Under the pieces are notes generated by a model. The model did no database searches and was not told the DNA's origin. It was given only the letters and a program-made list of their open reading frames with translations. DNA of 64,000 nt, taken from NCBI GenBank assembly GCA_950295325.1, contig OX485806.1:45255169-45319168 (forward strand), read 5' to 3'. The DNA is from Polytrichum commune. Lineage: Eukaryota; Streptophyta; Polytrichopsida; Polytrichales; Polytrichaceae. The translations under genes and the position numbers were made by a program. Shown one piece after another: positions 1 to 11,246 of the stretch; the first letter of the stretch is position 1; every line of letters begins with the position of its first letter.

Positions 1-73
1 CTAAAAATTAGAATTCACACATAAAACGTTATGTCAAATAACTATCTTAACAAATATAAACGCTATATAATAA

Positions 74-1559
74 TTATGATATTTTCATAAGCATAAATGT
101 ATTTATAATTATAATGCATAATATTACTTGAGCCAAAAATGAGGTTTTTTCCAACCATAAATCAAGGTTATTGTCTATTAAATTTGGAGGCAAAAAACAC
201 AAAGCCTTGTGTGTTATTGGAGATGAATTCCACCACTTCAACCATTTCACTTTATGCTTGCCATTCACCGGAGTTGTTGCATTTTTTTGCAATTTCTCCA
301 AGGTCATTTCTGTATTAGGATGAGAACTCCAATTCTCATTTACCTGAAAAAATGTTGAATATAAAATACACAATAAAATAAAATATATTACAAAAATCAA
401 ACGAATAATATAAAGACTTATCTCTTTCACAAAATCAACGCCATTTGCAGGATCCGCAACTGCAAGGAATTTATCAAACTCTTTTAACCTATATGCCCTC
501 ATTGATTTCCTCACCGCATTTGCTATAGCCTTCAATTCAAGCCTACGAGATCTTTGGGCCAATAGAATGTTGTCCATATCCTCACAACATGCCTCTTCTG
601 ATGCTGCCACAACATTACGATGAAAAAAACATTGAAAAATTTTAGTTTAAAAGAATAAAAAAACTTAATGTAAAAACATGAAATTGATGTAGACATTGGG
701 TTTTTTAAAGACTCACATTGTAAATGAAAGCCGCAAAAATGTGTACAGTAAGAGAATATCATGTAGTCAATAGGCGTTTCTTTTTGCACTTATCATAATC
801 GTCAAGGAACAAAAGATTTTTAAATTCTTGTAGCTTCAAAGTCCCAAAGCTCCGAATGTGATGGATTTTATGAACCAAATTGGTCTTCATGTAATCAATT
901 TCTGTGGATCTGATATTCAAGAAAATAAATTTGTAAATATATGATTCAATGCATTTGACCAATTTTTTTTTTAAATCAACGGGCTTCACACCTTACCTAT
1001 TCACGTCATTCATGACATCCAAGAAAATGCCATTCACATCCATCGCATTAAGGCATATACAATCCACACTATAATGTCATTTTTTCTCATCAATATGAAT
1101 TTTATTTATGTGCCGTCTCCATGCTATAACTCGGTAGTTACCCTCCCATATCCAAAATATTTTATCTTTAAAAACCTTCAAATCCTCATCTCGGAAAAGT
1201 GACCGCTTAAAAACATCGTTCATTTGTTGCCATATTGGATCACAAGACCTCAACTTGTCCTATGTTACACATAAACTCTTCCCACGATCATTGTCAATAG
1301 AAACATACAAGACACGATCACCTTCTCTATAACCATTGAAATATTCATTATCCAACAATTGAACATCAAATTCTAGAAGTGGCCTAACCAAAGGCAATGG
1401 CTCCAAGCGGCATATAAAAATGGATAAATGACATTTAGAAAAACATCGAATTCGCAAGCTATTGATAACATAGTTGAAATATATTTTCTTTAATTTCTTT
1501 TTTAATGCTTCTTTAATATCGGTGTCCGCCAAAATATTATTATACATATTAACAACCAA
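74..1559 (-). pseudogene. Broken multi-exon gene, unknown function, weak ParB-like motif
   Basis: Read on the minus strand, a series of exons can be followed from about 1559 down to about 74. The first carries LPLVRPLLEFDVQLLDN and GYREGDRVLYVS, then an in-frame TAG (about 1262) leads into a stretch with WEGNYRVIAWRRHI, followed by an in-frame TGA near 1083. A donor AG|GTAAGG lies near 1000 and an acceptor near 912 (TATCAG). A one-base frameshift falls near 777. Later exons begin at a GGCAG acceptor (about 609) and after TTTTTTCAG near 342; the donor between them reads ATAAGT, so it looks mutated. The W-E-G-N-x-R-x-x-A-W stretch recalls the GxxR box of ParB/sulfiredoxin-fold proteins; this resemblance is weak and no function is assigned. 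Two stops, one frameshift and one lost donor make a pseudogene likely. Confidence 0.45.
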
Positions 1560-2080
1560 ATTAAAGCGTATAATAAGTGAAAAAGATCATGCAACAAATA
1601 ATCATCCACTCTACAATAAAACATCAAATGTACATTATAAATAACTTCAAATAAATAAATAAACTAATTTATAAAATAAAATATATTTGACATTTAAAGT
1701 TCAATGCAAAAATGAATAAAGGCCATCTACATGACCGTATAATTGACATAACCATCAACATTTTGATATAACACAAAATACACATATAAATTTGAAAACA
1801 CCTAAATACTTTGCTAAAGATAATATTTATTTTCAAGTAAACTTTGGTAAAACCCATTCCAAAGCTTTTATTTTAAAAATTAACATGGTATAAAATGACA
1901 AAAATGGCTAACCCCTATACTTTAAATTGACAAATTAGAAGTATTTCTTCTAAAAGAAAAATATGGAATAATACCAAAATCCCTATTTCATGACTTACTT
2001 TCAAGAAATAACCATACAAAAAAATAAAGGCCACAGTTGTAACATAGACATTAAATTAGTCAAGAAAATATTTTAATATT
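1560..2080. other. AT-rich intergenic sequence
   Basis: About 520 bases, strongly AT-rich, with only short chance reading frames. No motif, repeat or splice-consistent coding stretch was recognised. Confidence 0.6.
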
Positions 2081-3245
2081 TGAAAGAAAGTTGTGAAATA
2101 GGAGTTTTGGTACTGAAACCAATAATTCACAACTTTCTTTTAAGAAATACGCATGAAAGAATTTGAGGACATTCGTTGTAGTGTCAAAATAAATTGTCGA
2201 AGGACAAAAAAAAAATTTGAAAGAAAAATGTGGAATAGGGGTTTCGGTACCGAAATCTGTATTCCACAACTTTCTTTCAAGAATGAACCTGGAAAAAAAT
2301 GAGGACACCGACAATGGCGTCAACATGATATTATTGAATGACAAATATATTGTTTAAAGGAATATTGTGGAATAGGGGTTTCGGTACCAAAACCTTTTTC
2401 ACAACTTTCTTTTTCAAGAATAATATGGAAAAAATGAAGACACCAGCTATGGCGTCAATATGAAATTATTTATTAAAAAGTATATTGTTTGAAAAAAAAT
2501 TGTATAATAGGGCTTTCAGTATCAAAATCCTTATTCCACAAATTTTTCTTACGAATAAACATGGAAAAGAAATGATGACACTGACTATGGCGTCAACATG
2601 AAATTATTAATTAAAAAATACATTGTTTGAAGAAAAATTGTGGAATAAGGGTTTTGGTACTAAAACCCTTATTCCATAATTTTCTTTTAAAAAAACATTT
2701 TTTTCCATCAATTTTATGTTGATAGCATAGCGGTTGCCTTCATTATCTTCCATGGTTGTTTCTTCCTAATTTTCTTTGTTGCTTATTTCTTCCCCAAAAA
2801 TCATGGAATAGGGTTTTTGGTACCGAAACCCCTAATCCATAACTTTTTTGGAAGAAATAAAGAACAGAAAAAACGAAGATAGTGACTGTGTCGTCGACAT
2901 AAAATTGTTGAATGGAAAGTACATTGTTTTGAAGGAAATGTTTGGATTAAGGGTTTCGGTACCGAAATCCCTATTCCACAACTTTCTTTTAAAAAATAAG
3001 GATAGAAGAAAATGAGGTTAGCGGCTATGGCATGAACATAAAATTGGTAAATGATAAGTGTTTTTTTGAAAGAAATGTTGAGAATAGGGGTTTCGGTACC
3101 GAAACCCCTATTCGACAACTTTCTTTGAAGAAGTAAGCATAGAAGAAAATGAGGACATCGGCTATGGCATGAACTTAAAATTGGCGAATGATAAGTGTTT
3201 TTTTGAAAGAATTATTTGAAATAAGAGTTTTGGTGCCCTGAAATT
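2081..3245. repeat. Tandem array of nine palindrome-bearing units, ~137-bp period
   Basis: Units begin near 2081, 2219, 2355, 2490, 2628, 2793, 2931, 3068 and 3205; spacing is 135-138 bases except one of 165. Each unit has a roughly 60-base inverted repeat centred on GGTACC: an arm like AAAGAAAGTTGTGGAATAGG, the core GGTTTCGGTACCGAAACC, and the mirrored arm. The spacer carries a conserved phrase like GAGGACACCGACTATGGCG. The best dyad is unit 8 (about 3083-3115), perfect for more than 15 bases per side; units 4 and 5 are decayed and unit 9 is truncated. Units 6 and 7 are linked by the same spacer. Short reading frames across the array are by-products of the repeat. Confidence 0.85.
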
Positions 3246-3598
3246 ATGACCACTGAAATTTGAAAAACACTTATAGATAGAATGAAAATAAAACTTATAT
3301 GTTGTCCTGGAAAATGATATGATGATGGCATTGCCAACTCCACGTTCATGCCAACCGTTGCTTCATCATCGCTATCGGACGCTCTGTATACACTGGCAGA
3401 TAAAGGTGGTTGATTTGCCGCTTGATGAAAGACCTCGTTTGCCATACCAAATGCACTGGCCATTGTTCTTCCGCTTGGTTTTTCCATTGGCCCTTCACTT
3501 GGAGTGTTCGCCTCCCTTTGTACATAGTGTGCCTCCTGTGCACAATCCTCATGAAATGGTGTTTTTTTTCTTCTCCTTACCGTTCCAAAACGTTCCAT
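3212..3598 (-). CDS. Possible exon or gene fragment of unknown function
   Basis: An open minus-strand stretch of about 128 codons starts MERFGTVRRRKKTPFHEDC and runs through an acidic stretch (ASDSDDEAT). The last residues become hydrophobic and AT-coded, which suggests the true coding part ends near 3310 and the rest is intron or flank; no good GT donor is visible at that point. No family is recognised. Composition is more coding-like than in its surroundings, but it may equally be a remnant of a mobile element, and its 3' end overlaps the last unit of the palindrome array. Confidence 0.25.
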   Translation of the reverse strand: MERFGTVRRRKKTPFHEDCAQEAHYVQREANTPSEGPMEKPSGRTMASAFGMANEVFHQAANQPPLSASVYRASDSDDEATVGMNVELAMPSSYHFPGQHISFIFILSISVFQISVVIISGHQNSYFK

Positions 3599-3639
3599 TT
3601 TCCTTAAAGATTTTGGCCAAAACGATGTTTATTTTTTAG

Positions 3640-4080
3640 ATTGAATTGGAAGAAAAATCCCCATGCGAGTGGGTCGAAACGGAAAAAAAATCCATGGAAA
3701 ATGGATTAGAACAGAAAAAATACCCCGCAAAGAGTTGTTTCAAAACGGCTTAAAAATCCATTCTGATTTTTAGGGTTAAGGTTTGCATGTTGCCTTATCA
3801 CATTACTTTAGAAATAGTAGCAAGTAATCTGCATACAATGTTTTTGATTGACAACATTTTCATTTTTGTATGTGATTTTATGTTTTCAAATCCCTTACAA
3901 TCAAATTTTGCGTAAAAAAACACAATTTCTATACTCAGGTACTTTAGAAGTTGAGGAGATGATATCAATTGGAAAATTGCCTCATCTATACATAACACCA
4001 TGAAAAACTTACCAGTGCATTGTAAATGGAAGTACATTCTCCTTCTTATTTTGCGTCAGACATATCGTTGGTAGTGTTGC
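3640..4080. other. Intergenic sequence with short duplicated phrases
   Basis: Between 3650 and 3770 a phrase meaning roughly 'gaaaaaaaatcc...atgga' is repeated two or three times imperfectly. Otherwise AT-rich sequence with no recognised feature. Confidence 0.5.
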
Positions 4081-5112
4081 TTACTTGTTTATCATCATCA
4101 TTTTTAAAAATGAACGGTTGTTTGTTGTCTTGCGTCTCATTTCAACATTCTCATTTTTTTCTATTGTAGGAAATTCTAGTACGCGTGCAGTGTCTTTGAT
4201 GTCACATAAAGTGACTCTATTCATTTGTCGTTCTATTTTGGTCTTATATAATTGCTTCGTGATAGAAAATTTCAAAACCTTCTTCCTTCTTCTCTTCTTT
4301 GCCAAAGCCGTGCACCCTTCTTCTTACATTTCTAAGTTCTCTTTTGTGCACACTTGGTCTTGTTTAAAAGAAGGAATGAATTTGGAGGTTTTGGTTTCAA
4401 AGGACCATATGACCTATTCTCTAAGGTGTCCACAAACCGGTACAAATCGTCGTTGTCTTCATCTTCATTAGATTCTACCAATGATACTACCTCAGTAGAG
4501 GGTTTGTCAAGAAGGGATTTGTTGGGGGGATCTTGTATGGTGGAGTTAATGACCTTGTTCAATTGAACAAAGTTTGGTGATCCATCTAAAAGAGTAGAGG
4601 GCTCTGCCATGTGTTTTGTAAGGGGGTTGACTAACCATTGGGCTCTTGTTATAACTGCGGCATCTACCGTTTCTTTTTCCAACCCCATAAGAAGAGTAGA
4701 GGAGACAATTGGCTTAAATTCGTGTAGTACATCGAGTGTGTTCTGGAGGATTGGATCACTATTGCCCATTGGGTCCATGAAATTCACGTCAACATACCGA
4801 GCGTCTTAGGAATTTGGTTAATGAGGATGACCCGGTCGGGCTTGACCCCTAACTTGATTTTGGTTATGACCAAAATTTAGGTTATGGTCATCTATATTGA
4901 ATCATTGGTTCCAATTGGTACTATGGTTGTAGCCTTGGTTTCCATGGGAAAATTGTTGTCCGTTGCCTCCATGTCGGGGTTGGTTGGGTTGGAACCCTTG
5001 CACTTGCCTGTCATGAAAAAAAATTGGTATTGCCTTGCGGATGCGGATTGTTGTAAGAGTTACCTTGGCTATGACCTATGCAGATCAAGTCATACCTTCA
5101 TCTAATGGTTGG
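4081..5112 (-). pseudogene. Decayed Q/N-rich, gag-like reading frame
   Basis: Read on the minus strand from about 5080, a glutamine- and asparagine-rich stretch (QGNSYNN, FSHGNQGYNH, LNFGHNQNQ) is broken by three in-frame stops and a frameshift. It leads into an open frame at 4787-4332 with acidic SNEDEDNDDLYRFVDTLE, a stop, and a basic tail (MAKKRRRKK) at 4305-4081. Q/N-rich linkers of this kind occur in Ty3-type Gag proteins of plants, but no zinc knuckle, protease or reverse transcriptase is visible, so the assignment to a retroelement is an inference. It ends 25 bases before the solo LTR at 5138, which is unrelated to it by target duplication. Confidence 0.35.
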
Positions 5113-5137
5113 CCTTTACGGCTGCCCCCACCCTAGC

Positions 5138-6112
5138 TGTCGCGCACCTCTCCATGAGGAGTGCCCGAAACACCATGGGCACAAGGGGGACCCCGGAGTG
5201 ACACCCGGGACTTGTGGCGCCGTTGGTGAGAGGGCCCAAGTGATCCTAGTGTGGGTGAGGGCCCCGGGCGTTGGGAACGCCTCCCTCCCACAGAGACTAA
5301 GAGGCATGAGCGTAAGGCCATAAGCTATGCATAGCTCATGGCGTGGTGATTCTAGAATGCTCAAGATCACCTCAAGCGGAGGTGTGAGCTAGGAGTTATG
5401 GCCATTTGAGTGGGGCGCTGTCCCGGGACAGCGCCTTGGTACAGAAGTGCCTGGGAGTGATTCCCGGGACTGCCAAGGTTCAAACAGGCATAACTTCCTC
5501 AAGACTTGCCAGAATGGGGCAAGTGAGGCATCCATCGGCATCTACGTGAAGCGTAAATGAAGATGAAGTGGTTAATTGTTATGATCAAACATCATACAAG
5601 GAAGTTATGATGGTCTGAAGCTGCTGGGGGGGTTCTAGGCCCAGCAGCTAAAGGAAAATGTCCACTTGGCCCCAACTCTTGGTAGAGAGACAAGAGGTTT
5701 CTTGACGGTGGGGTAGGGGCCCCGCGAAAAGTCCTAGAGGCTTATATGGGTGAGGTGGTGTGGCCTCACCCACCCGAGGCCGAACGGCACGGCCTCCATG
5801 GGCTTTGGCTCATTGTGAGGCCATAGTTGCCTAGTATGCGTCGGGTTGTTGTAGTGTTGCTTCGGCAACGCAATGATCAACATAGGATTGGACTTCCATG
5901 GATAGAAGTCCACATCGGAGAAATGGGTTACCGATTAAGGGGTGAGTCCCGAAAGCAAAGTAGGAGGGTTGGTTCCCCTCCTATGAACTATATGGTCCGG
6001 GGTAGGAAGAGCTAACCATTAGCATGGCCGAATGCGAATGGTTAGCGCTCGTAACCTTTGCTAGGAATGAAAATTGGCAAGATTGCTAAAGGGGCTAGCA
6101 CGGGTTGTGACA
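5138..6112 (+). mobile_element. Solo LTR with perfect 5-bp target duplication CTAGC
   Basis: The 975-base segment starts TGTCGCGCACC and ends GGTTGTGACA, so its ends are the inverted pair TGTC/GACA. It is flanked by CTAGC at 5133-5137 and again at 6113-6117, a perfect 5-base duplication as expected for LTR-retrotransposon integration. No internal coding region is present, so this is a solo LTR left by LTR-LTR recombination. It is moderately GC-rich against AT-rich flanks. A diverged relative lies at 58484-59385 in the same orientation. Confidence 0.88.
5414..5435. repeat. Perfect 22-bp palindrome inside the solo LTR
   Basis: Eleven bases GGCGCTGTCCC are followed directly by their reverse complement, centred on CCCGGG. 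The equivalent place in the relative at 58484 is degraded, so the palindrome is not conserved within the family. It could form a hairpin in the LTR transcript. Confidence 0.8.
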
Positions 6113-6164
6113 CTAGCCGCCATTATCTAAACTCCTAGATCCAACGGTCACGATTTTCCAATCC

Positions 6165-6480
6165 TTTGATCCAATGGCCTTCATCCGCTCGACTTCATCC
6201 ACTTAACATTATTTTCCGTTTGTTAATATCCTCCGTTTATACCTTCGTCCGCTTGGCATTTCATCCGTTTGATATCATCCTATGTTTGTTGTTGTCCTAC
6301 ATTTCACCTTCATCCGCTCGACATCTCATTTGTTTGATATCATCATTTGTTCGTTGTTGTCCTACATTTGATGTTCTCATACGTTGTCATTCATTCACTT
6401 GACGTCGTCCTACATTATCATTAATCCATTTGATGTCGTCCTACGCTGTCGTTCATCCCTTCGACGTTGTCTTTCATCCA
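6165..6480. repeat. Degenerate short tandem repeat around a CATCCGTTTGA phrase
   Basis: Phrases such as TCATCCGCTCGAC, TCATCCGTTTGATATCATCC and GTTGTCCTACATTTGA recur about a dozen times with 18-40-base spacing and many substitutions. It has no coding meaning and follows the solo LTR by about 50 bases. Confidence 0.6.
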
Positions 6481-6639
6481 TTGTCTAAATTTCTTCATAC
6501 TAATTAATTAACCTAAATCTAATTTCTATTCACTAACTTCATTTCTATTTAGACTACGACCTAACCGTGAGCAGTTTGATTGATTCACACGGATAAATAA
6601 TAACAAGTTTCTAAAGATAAAAAACAATCGAGAAGATTC

Positions 6640-6830
6640 TACGCACACTTGCGTAGAAACCTCTTCTTTGTATTTGCCTATAGATTATTTTTGTTTTATC
6701 ACTAGCTCAATTTGGGATAGCACCAGTCAATGTAACCAACCAGATTCGAACCCGGGTTGATCGAGACCTAATACCAGTCTCTTACACAACTTGCATCCAC
6801 ATGCGGATGTCTCAAAACCTAGTAGCTACC
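6640..6830 (-). mobile_element. Probable tRNA-derived SINE head (or tRNA pseudogene)
   Basis: On the minus strand, a box-B-like GGGTTCGAATCTGG (about 6744-6757) is preceded by GTTGTGTAAGAGACTGG and GGTATTAGGTCTCGATC, the order and spacing of a plant tRNA-derived SINE head with internal Pol III promoter. The cloverleaf is not complete (no convincing acceptor stem), so it is not called a tRNA gene. The 3' body and tail are not clearly delimited; a T-rich stretch on the plus strand lies near 6680-6700. Confidence 0.4.
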
Positions 6831-7039
6831 TACATATTGATTCTTTTCTAATATCTAACTTCTTTGTTTTTGTAGATTGTGGGCCTAAATTCAATCTGTG
6901 AGCGTGATCCATATATGTTAAATGTGTGAAAGATTGGACAGTAATGGCTTGTCATGTGTACGATAGTCGATATTGTAAAGCATTGACTATTGCGTATTGT
7001 GACATGCAATCTGAGGATGGTACAACATAAACTTTGTTT

Positions 7040-8376
7040 TGGAAAAATTTGAATGTTGTAATAGTAAAAAATTATGTTTCAAAGGTAATTCTCAAAGGGT
7101 TTATGGCAGACAATGCTCAAGCTAATTGAAATGCGGTGAGTATGATTTACAGTGATGGTGATCTAACTTTGCCCATGTTGGCACATGAGCGTACATGTTT
7201 TTTTCATTGGTCTGCAAGTTTGGATAAGATTATACAGAAATATATCAAACCATCCTTGCAATTTCAACACAAAGAACTTTGCAATGATTATAAAGATGCA
7301 AAAACAATGGACGATGTTGAGACTAAGTACTATGTCATTTGTTCTTGGTGGTTGTCATCCGGAGCTGCCACAAAGGAAGGCATCATTGGCCTTTCAGAGT
7401 GGTTGGGATTTTGTCATTTTCGTTATAGACAATGGGGTGGTCACATGTTACTTGTAAGTGCATAATAATCTATATTATTCAATGTCATTGAGCTTTTGTT
7501 GATATTTTTTTATTCTAACACATTTATAATTCATTTTTCCTAAACCTATATTTGTGTGTGGTTCATAGGATATGACAATCACTCAAAGAACATGCAGAAA
7601 TGCCAACATGCAACCTTGCAGAAACTATACACAACAAATGGTTCCTATAGTCCGGCAACAAGATGATTTGTTTATATAAAACAACACTGGATGACATGAT
7701 TCGTGCCTTCATGAAAATTGCAAATTATCGGGCATGGTTGAAAGGGGAATTAGATGGTGAAGGCCCGGATTCTACGTCCTTGAAACTCAAAGCAGCTGCT
7801 AGGTGTGGGGATCCAAAAATGTTGGTTGATGCTATGAAGTCTTACCTAAGGGCAGAATGCGCCAAAACCAACAATTTTGCAATGGAAAGGTTCGAGCTAT
7901 TTGGATCCACCAAACAAAAATTCAACATGCATCGACCCGAAAAAGTGAATTATTCCATTTCTCGTCCTAACACCCGGACAACTTGCCAACGCATAGAGAA
8001 ATCATTGACTTTTGTACAGCATGATGTGGTTCAGATTACATCTATCTTAGAGATTGAATGTCTCGTTCCCAATTGGCACATTGCAAGATTACCACCCAAC
8101 TCAGCTAAATGATGTTGGGCATTGCAAGTCATTACAGGGACTATATGCAATGCCAAATTCGGGAGCAGCAAACATGACACACCTACACCAACATCGAAAG
8201 GGCTCAAGAAGGAATTTTGTTCTACCAACAATGTGGAGTATGAATTTTGGTTTTGCCCTGATGACGTCAAGCGTTGTGTAAATGGCACTAAGAAGAAATG
8301 TGTGTTGGCACCTACATATACGTACAATGAGGTTATGCACCTACTTGAGTTTGTTGGTGTTGTAGAATGTGAGTAG
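7040..8376 (+). pseudogene. Broken Mutator-like (MULE) transposase, central and C-terminal parts
   Basis: The first block (about 7080-7460) encodes FMADNAQANWNAV, then ERTCFFHWSASLD and WLGFCHFRYRQWGGHM. This is the pattern of the MULE transposase region where the second catalytic acidic residue sits in an ADnAqA context. After a stop-rich gap a second block (7663-8110) continues with DDMIRAFMKIANYRAWLKGEL and FELFGSTKQKFNMHRPEK. A third block in another frame (8122-8376) has GLKKEFCSTNN, EYEFWFCPDDVKRCVNG and so on. Frame changes and stops show the copy is dead, or that unrecognised introns are present. The N-terminal portion is missing. The same family is represented by the fragment at 13824-14330. 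Confidence 0.6.
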
Positions 8377-8379
8377 TTG

Positions 8380-9043
8380 TGCAAGTGTTGGTTGTAACTA
8401 CATGTATAAGGATGTCAATAAATGACATGTATTGGTTTGGATTATTATAATAAAAATCAGCAATGGATTGAAAGTGTTTTAAATGATTTATAGCAATAGG
8501 GCCCTTTCACTTGTACTTCATTTAAAATGCTGGCAATTTACAATTGAAAATATATAATTAATTTGTCAAAATTTTGGTTTTGTACCCTAAACCCGTGTGT
8601 CTTTACTAAATTTGGATTCATTTCTCATGTGTTACTGCTCACCGCTCACTGCTCACTGCTCATCGGTCATAAAATAGCTTCCCTCGTGTAGTATGTGACA
8701 TTATGGAATAACACAAAGTGCAACATTTTAATGTTGTACATTTGATGATTTAACACATGGGACATGGATAATCTTCCCAAACTTGCATACATATGCAAAG
8801 TTTAAACTTTCTAGGATATGTTTGAAGAACATTGATGCCAACATGTACAAAATAGTGAGAATAAATACATGTACAAAAAATGGTCACTATCAACCATGCA
8901 ACATAAATCTCTTAATACCAGACTTTGTAGTAGCAGTTACACAAGCAACGCACATTCTACACAATTTATCACAAATGCATTCCACTTGCAACAAGTTCAA
9001 ATAAAAAACTTTTTGAATCTTTGCTTATGATGAAATCCAATAA
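8380..9043. other. Intergenic sequence with a short ACTGCTC repeat
   Basis: Near 8635-8665 the phrase GCTCACTGCTCA is repeated three times. The rest is AT-rich with no recognised gene. Confidence 0.5.
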
Positions 9044-10260
9044 TTATTTAGCACTAACACGTGTTTCCATGAAGTGAATAGTCTTGCATTCCATGTCATT
9101 CTTGTCTATTGTTGCATTAGGCTCTTCATCTAGATTAGAGTGCTCATCATTGCTTGCAATAAGACCTTCAATTCCCATGTGATCCCAAGTGAACAATCTC
9201 AGTTGTTGAAAACCTAGCTTATGTGATGGTTTCATCAACCATATCAAGATAATCCACAATATGAAGTTTCTCAATGGGCCTACCAACTGTATTGCCTAGA
9301 TTCAAACTTGCTATAAGTTTTTTTTAATTGTGAAACTTCTTCATTAATTTGTGATTTCACTATTTCTTGAAGATTGTGAATGTCTGCATATGCTCCAAGC
9401 ATTGCGAATGGTGTCTTTTTCCATATCATTCCATGCTGCAACTACCCATATCATACATTGTAATAATTTTTCTTGGGTTCCTCCCAAATCTTGAGTACCA
9501 TTTGTTGTTGCATAGTGTTCCAAAATCCAAACCACCGATTTCCATTTGTACCACAATTTTAGAGTATCAATCACTCCTTGATCCAAAGGTTGTACCACCG
9601 ATGTCACATTTGCTAGAAAAAACAACAAAGTGATATTTGATAGCACAAATGCTTCACAACAATCATGGGTTTTGGCACACCACAAACGGTATGACATGAG
9701 GCATTGTTTATCAAAATTAAAATGTTTTTGTTCTTTGCTACCATCAAGTTGTTCTCAACCATCACCAAATTTGTAAAAATGTTCTTTGTCATCCATGCAG
9801 TGGCATTGAAATAATAACACACCAACATATTGGGGTCAAAGGCTTTAGGAAAACACCTTGGTCATGTTGATTTATGGATTAATACCATCTTCACTTGCTT
9901 TTTCCTTGAGACATTTGTACAAAGCCCCAAAGTAATATGATCTTTCTATTTTTCCATCCCCCTATGCCGACCTACATTCAATGTTTTTGAGGGAGGTGCC
10001 CTGTAATACAAATTTGTCTCATCAAAATTGAAAACATCCTCGAGATCATATGGTGCAATTATTGTAGGCAATTTGGCTTGAGAATCTCCAATACCATTGG
10101 CATCAGCATCACTAGATTCACCACAAAGATTGTGACATGCAATTTTGTGTATAGCCTTGAAATTCCCCAACCATCCAGGAGAAAATTTCAAATCATTTTT
10201 TGGGATGCCAAAAACATTTTTCAGTTCCATAGATTTTGGTGTAAGCATTGCATCATTAAC
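9044..10260 (-). pseudogene. Broken pogo/Tigger-like transposase
   Basis: Minus-strand translation starts with a CENP-B-type DNA-binding end (SPGWLGNFKAIHKIACHNLCGESSDAD, about 10200-10110). The first catalytic aspartate follows in NFDETNLYYRAPP (about 10030). After frame changes the fold continues with KNKNILILINNASCH, where the second aspartate appears as asparagine, and ANVTSVVQPLDQGVI (about 9610-9565), the QPLDQG block typical of pogo/Tigger elements. Reading frames change at least twice and stops intervene. No terminal inverted repeat or TA duplication was identified, so the element's ends are unknown. Residues downstream to 9044 are open but unrecognised. Confidence 0.65.
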
Positions 10261-10446
10261 AATTCCCCTCTTTGCTCTAATTTGGAGTTCATTAAGTAAT
10301 TATTAAGCTCAAAAAATCTTGAATTTTAGCCTTATTTCACCAATATTAAATGGTTTGCTAACTTTAAGTGATCCATAAATTTTTTTTCAAGTGGCTCACT
10401 AGTTAATGGAGTTTTACTTAATGGATTTCCTACTATAAGTTTGTAT

Positions 10447-11246
10447 GGCCCCTTTTGCCGGGTCTCTTTAAATACCCCCAACGAGCGTTGCACTTGTCAG
10501 GGCGGCAGGCAAGGGCAGCCCCAAAAAAACCAGAGGTTCGGACATCCGACCCTGGCCTAATCCTCCGACCCTGTCCATCCGATGTCCAGCCTGGACAGAC
10601 GCCCGATTTTCCGGCCGGCTTCCAGCCTGGCTGCCCGCCCCGCCCTCCACCTGGCCACCCTCCACCTAGCACCTAGCCACCCTCCACTTCACTAGTGCAT
10701 TGCCTTCCATTTGAATTTTTTTGGTTTTGCTTTGCTCATGGCTGTTGCAATAATGCGAGGAGCTTTGGTGTGGTGGTCAACAACATGGCGGCAACCATGC
10801 ATATGCACTAGATCTTAGGTATGAGGTCGTAGGACAGGGCGCTGCTCCAAAAAAATGCAATGGATCCAAGAGAAAAACACAATTTCATGGCATGCGGCCA
10901 AGCACATGGACTGAATCTTGGATCTGAGGGCGATGGATAGGCCGTTTTTGGTTTGGGGTTGCAATGGATCAAAGAGAGGGATACAATTTCATGTTGACAG
11001 TGAAGCCCATGGACTAGATCTTGGATCTAAGGGCGATGGACAAGGCGTTGCTGATTTAGGGCTGCAATGGATCCAAGAGAGGAGAACATTTTCATGGTGG
11101 TGGCGAAGCACATGGATTGGATTTTGGATTTGAGGGCGATGGACAAGGCGTTTATGGTTTAGGGTTGCAATGGATCCAAGAGAATAAGACAATTTCATGG
11201 CATGCGGCCAAACACATGGACCAAATCTTGGGTTTCAGGGTGTAGG
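10447..11246 (+). repeat. Left arm of the foldback-like element
   Basis: A GC-rich outer block (10447-10690) is followed by AT-richer sequence, then four ~104-bp subrepeats. Each contains GCAATGGATCCAAGAG, ACAATTTCATGG, CACATGGA and GGGCGATGGA. The arm continues at 12960-13130 beyond the inserted LTR. Matching inverted copies are at 17650-18375 and 21172-21235. Confidence 0.8.

Noticed and set aside
2081-3245. CRISPR-like array of palindromic repeats
   Set aside because: The repeated part includes the spacers, which are similar to one another, and the host is a plant; it is a satellite-like tandem repeat.
6700-6800. Functional tRNA gene
   Set aside because: A box-B-like sequence is present, but no complete acceptor stem or anticodon arm could be drawn.
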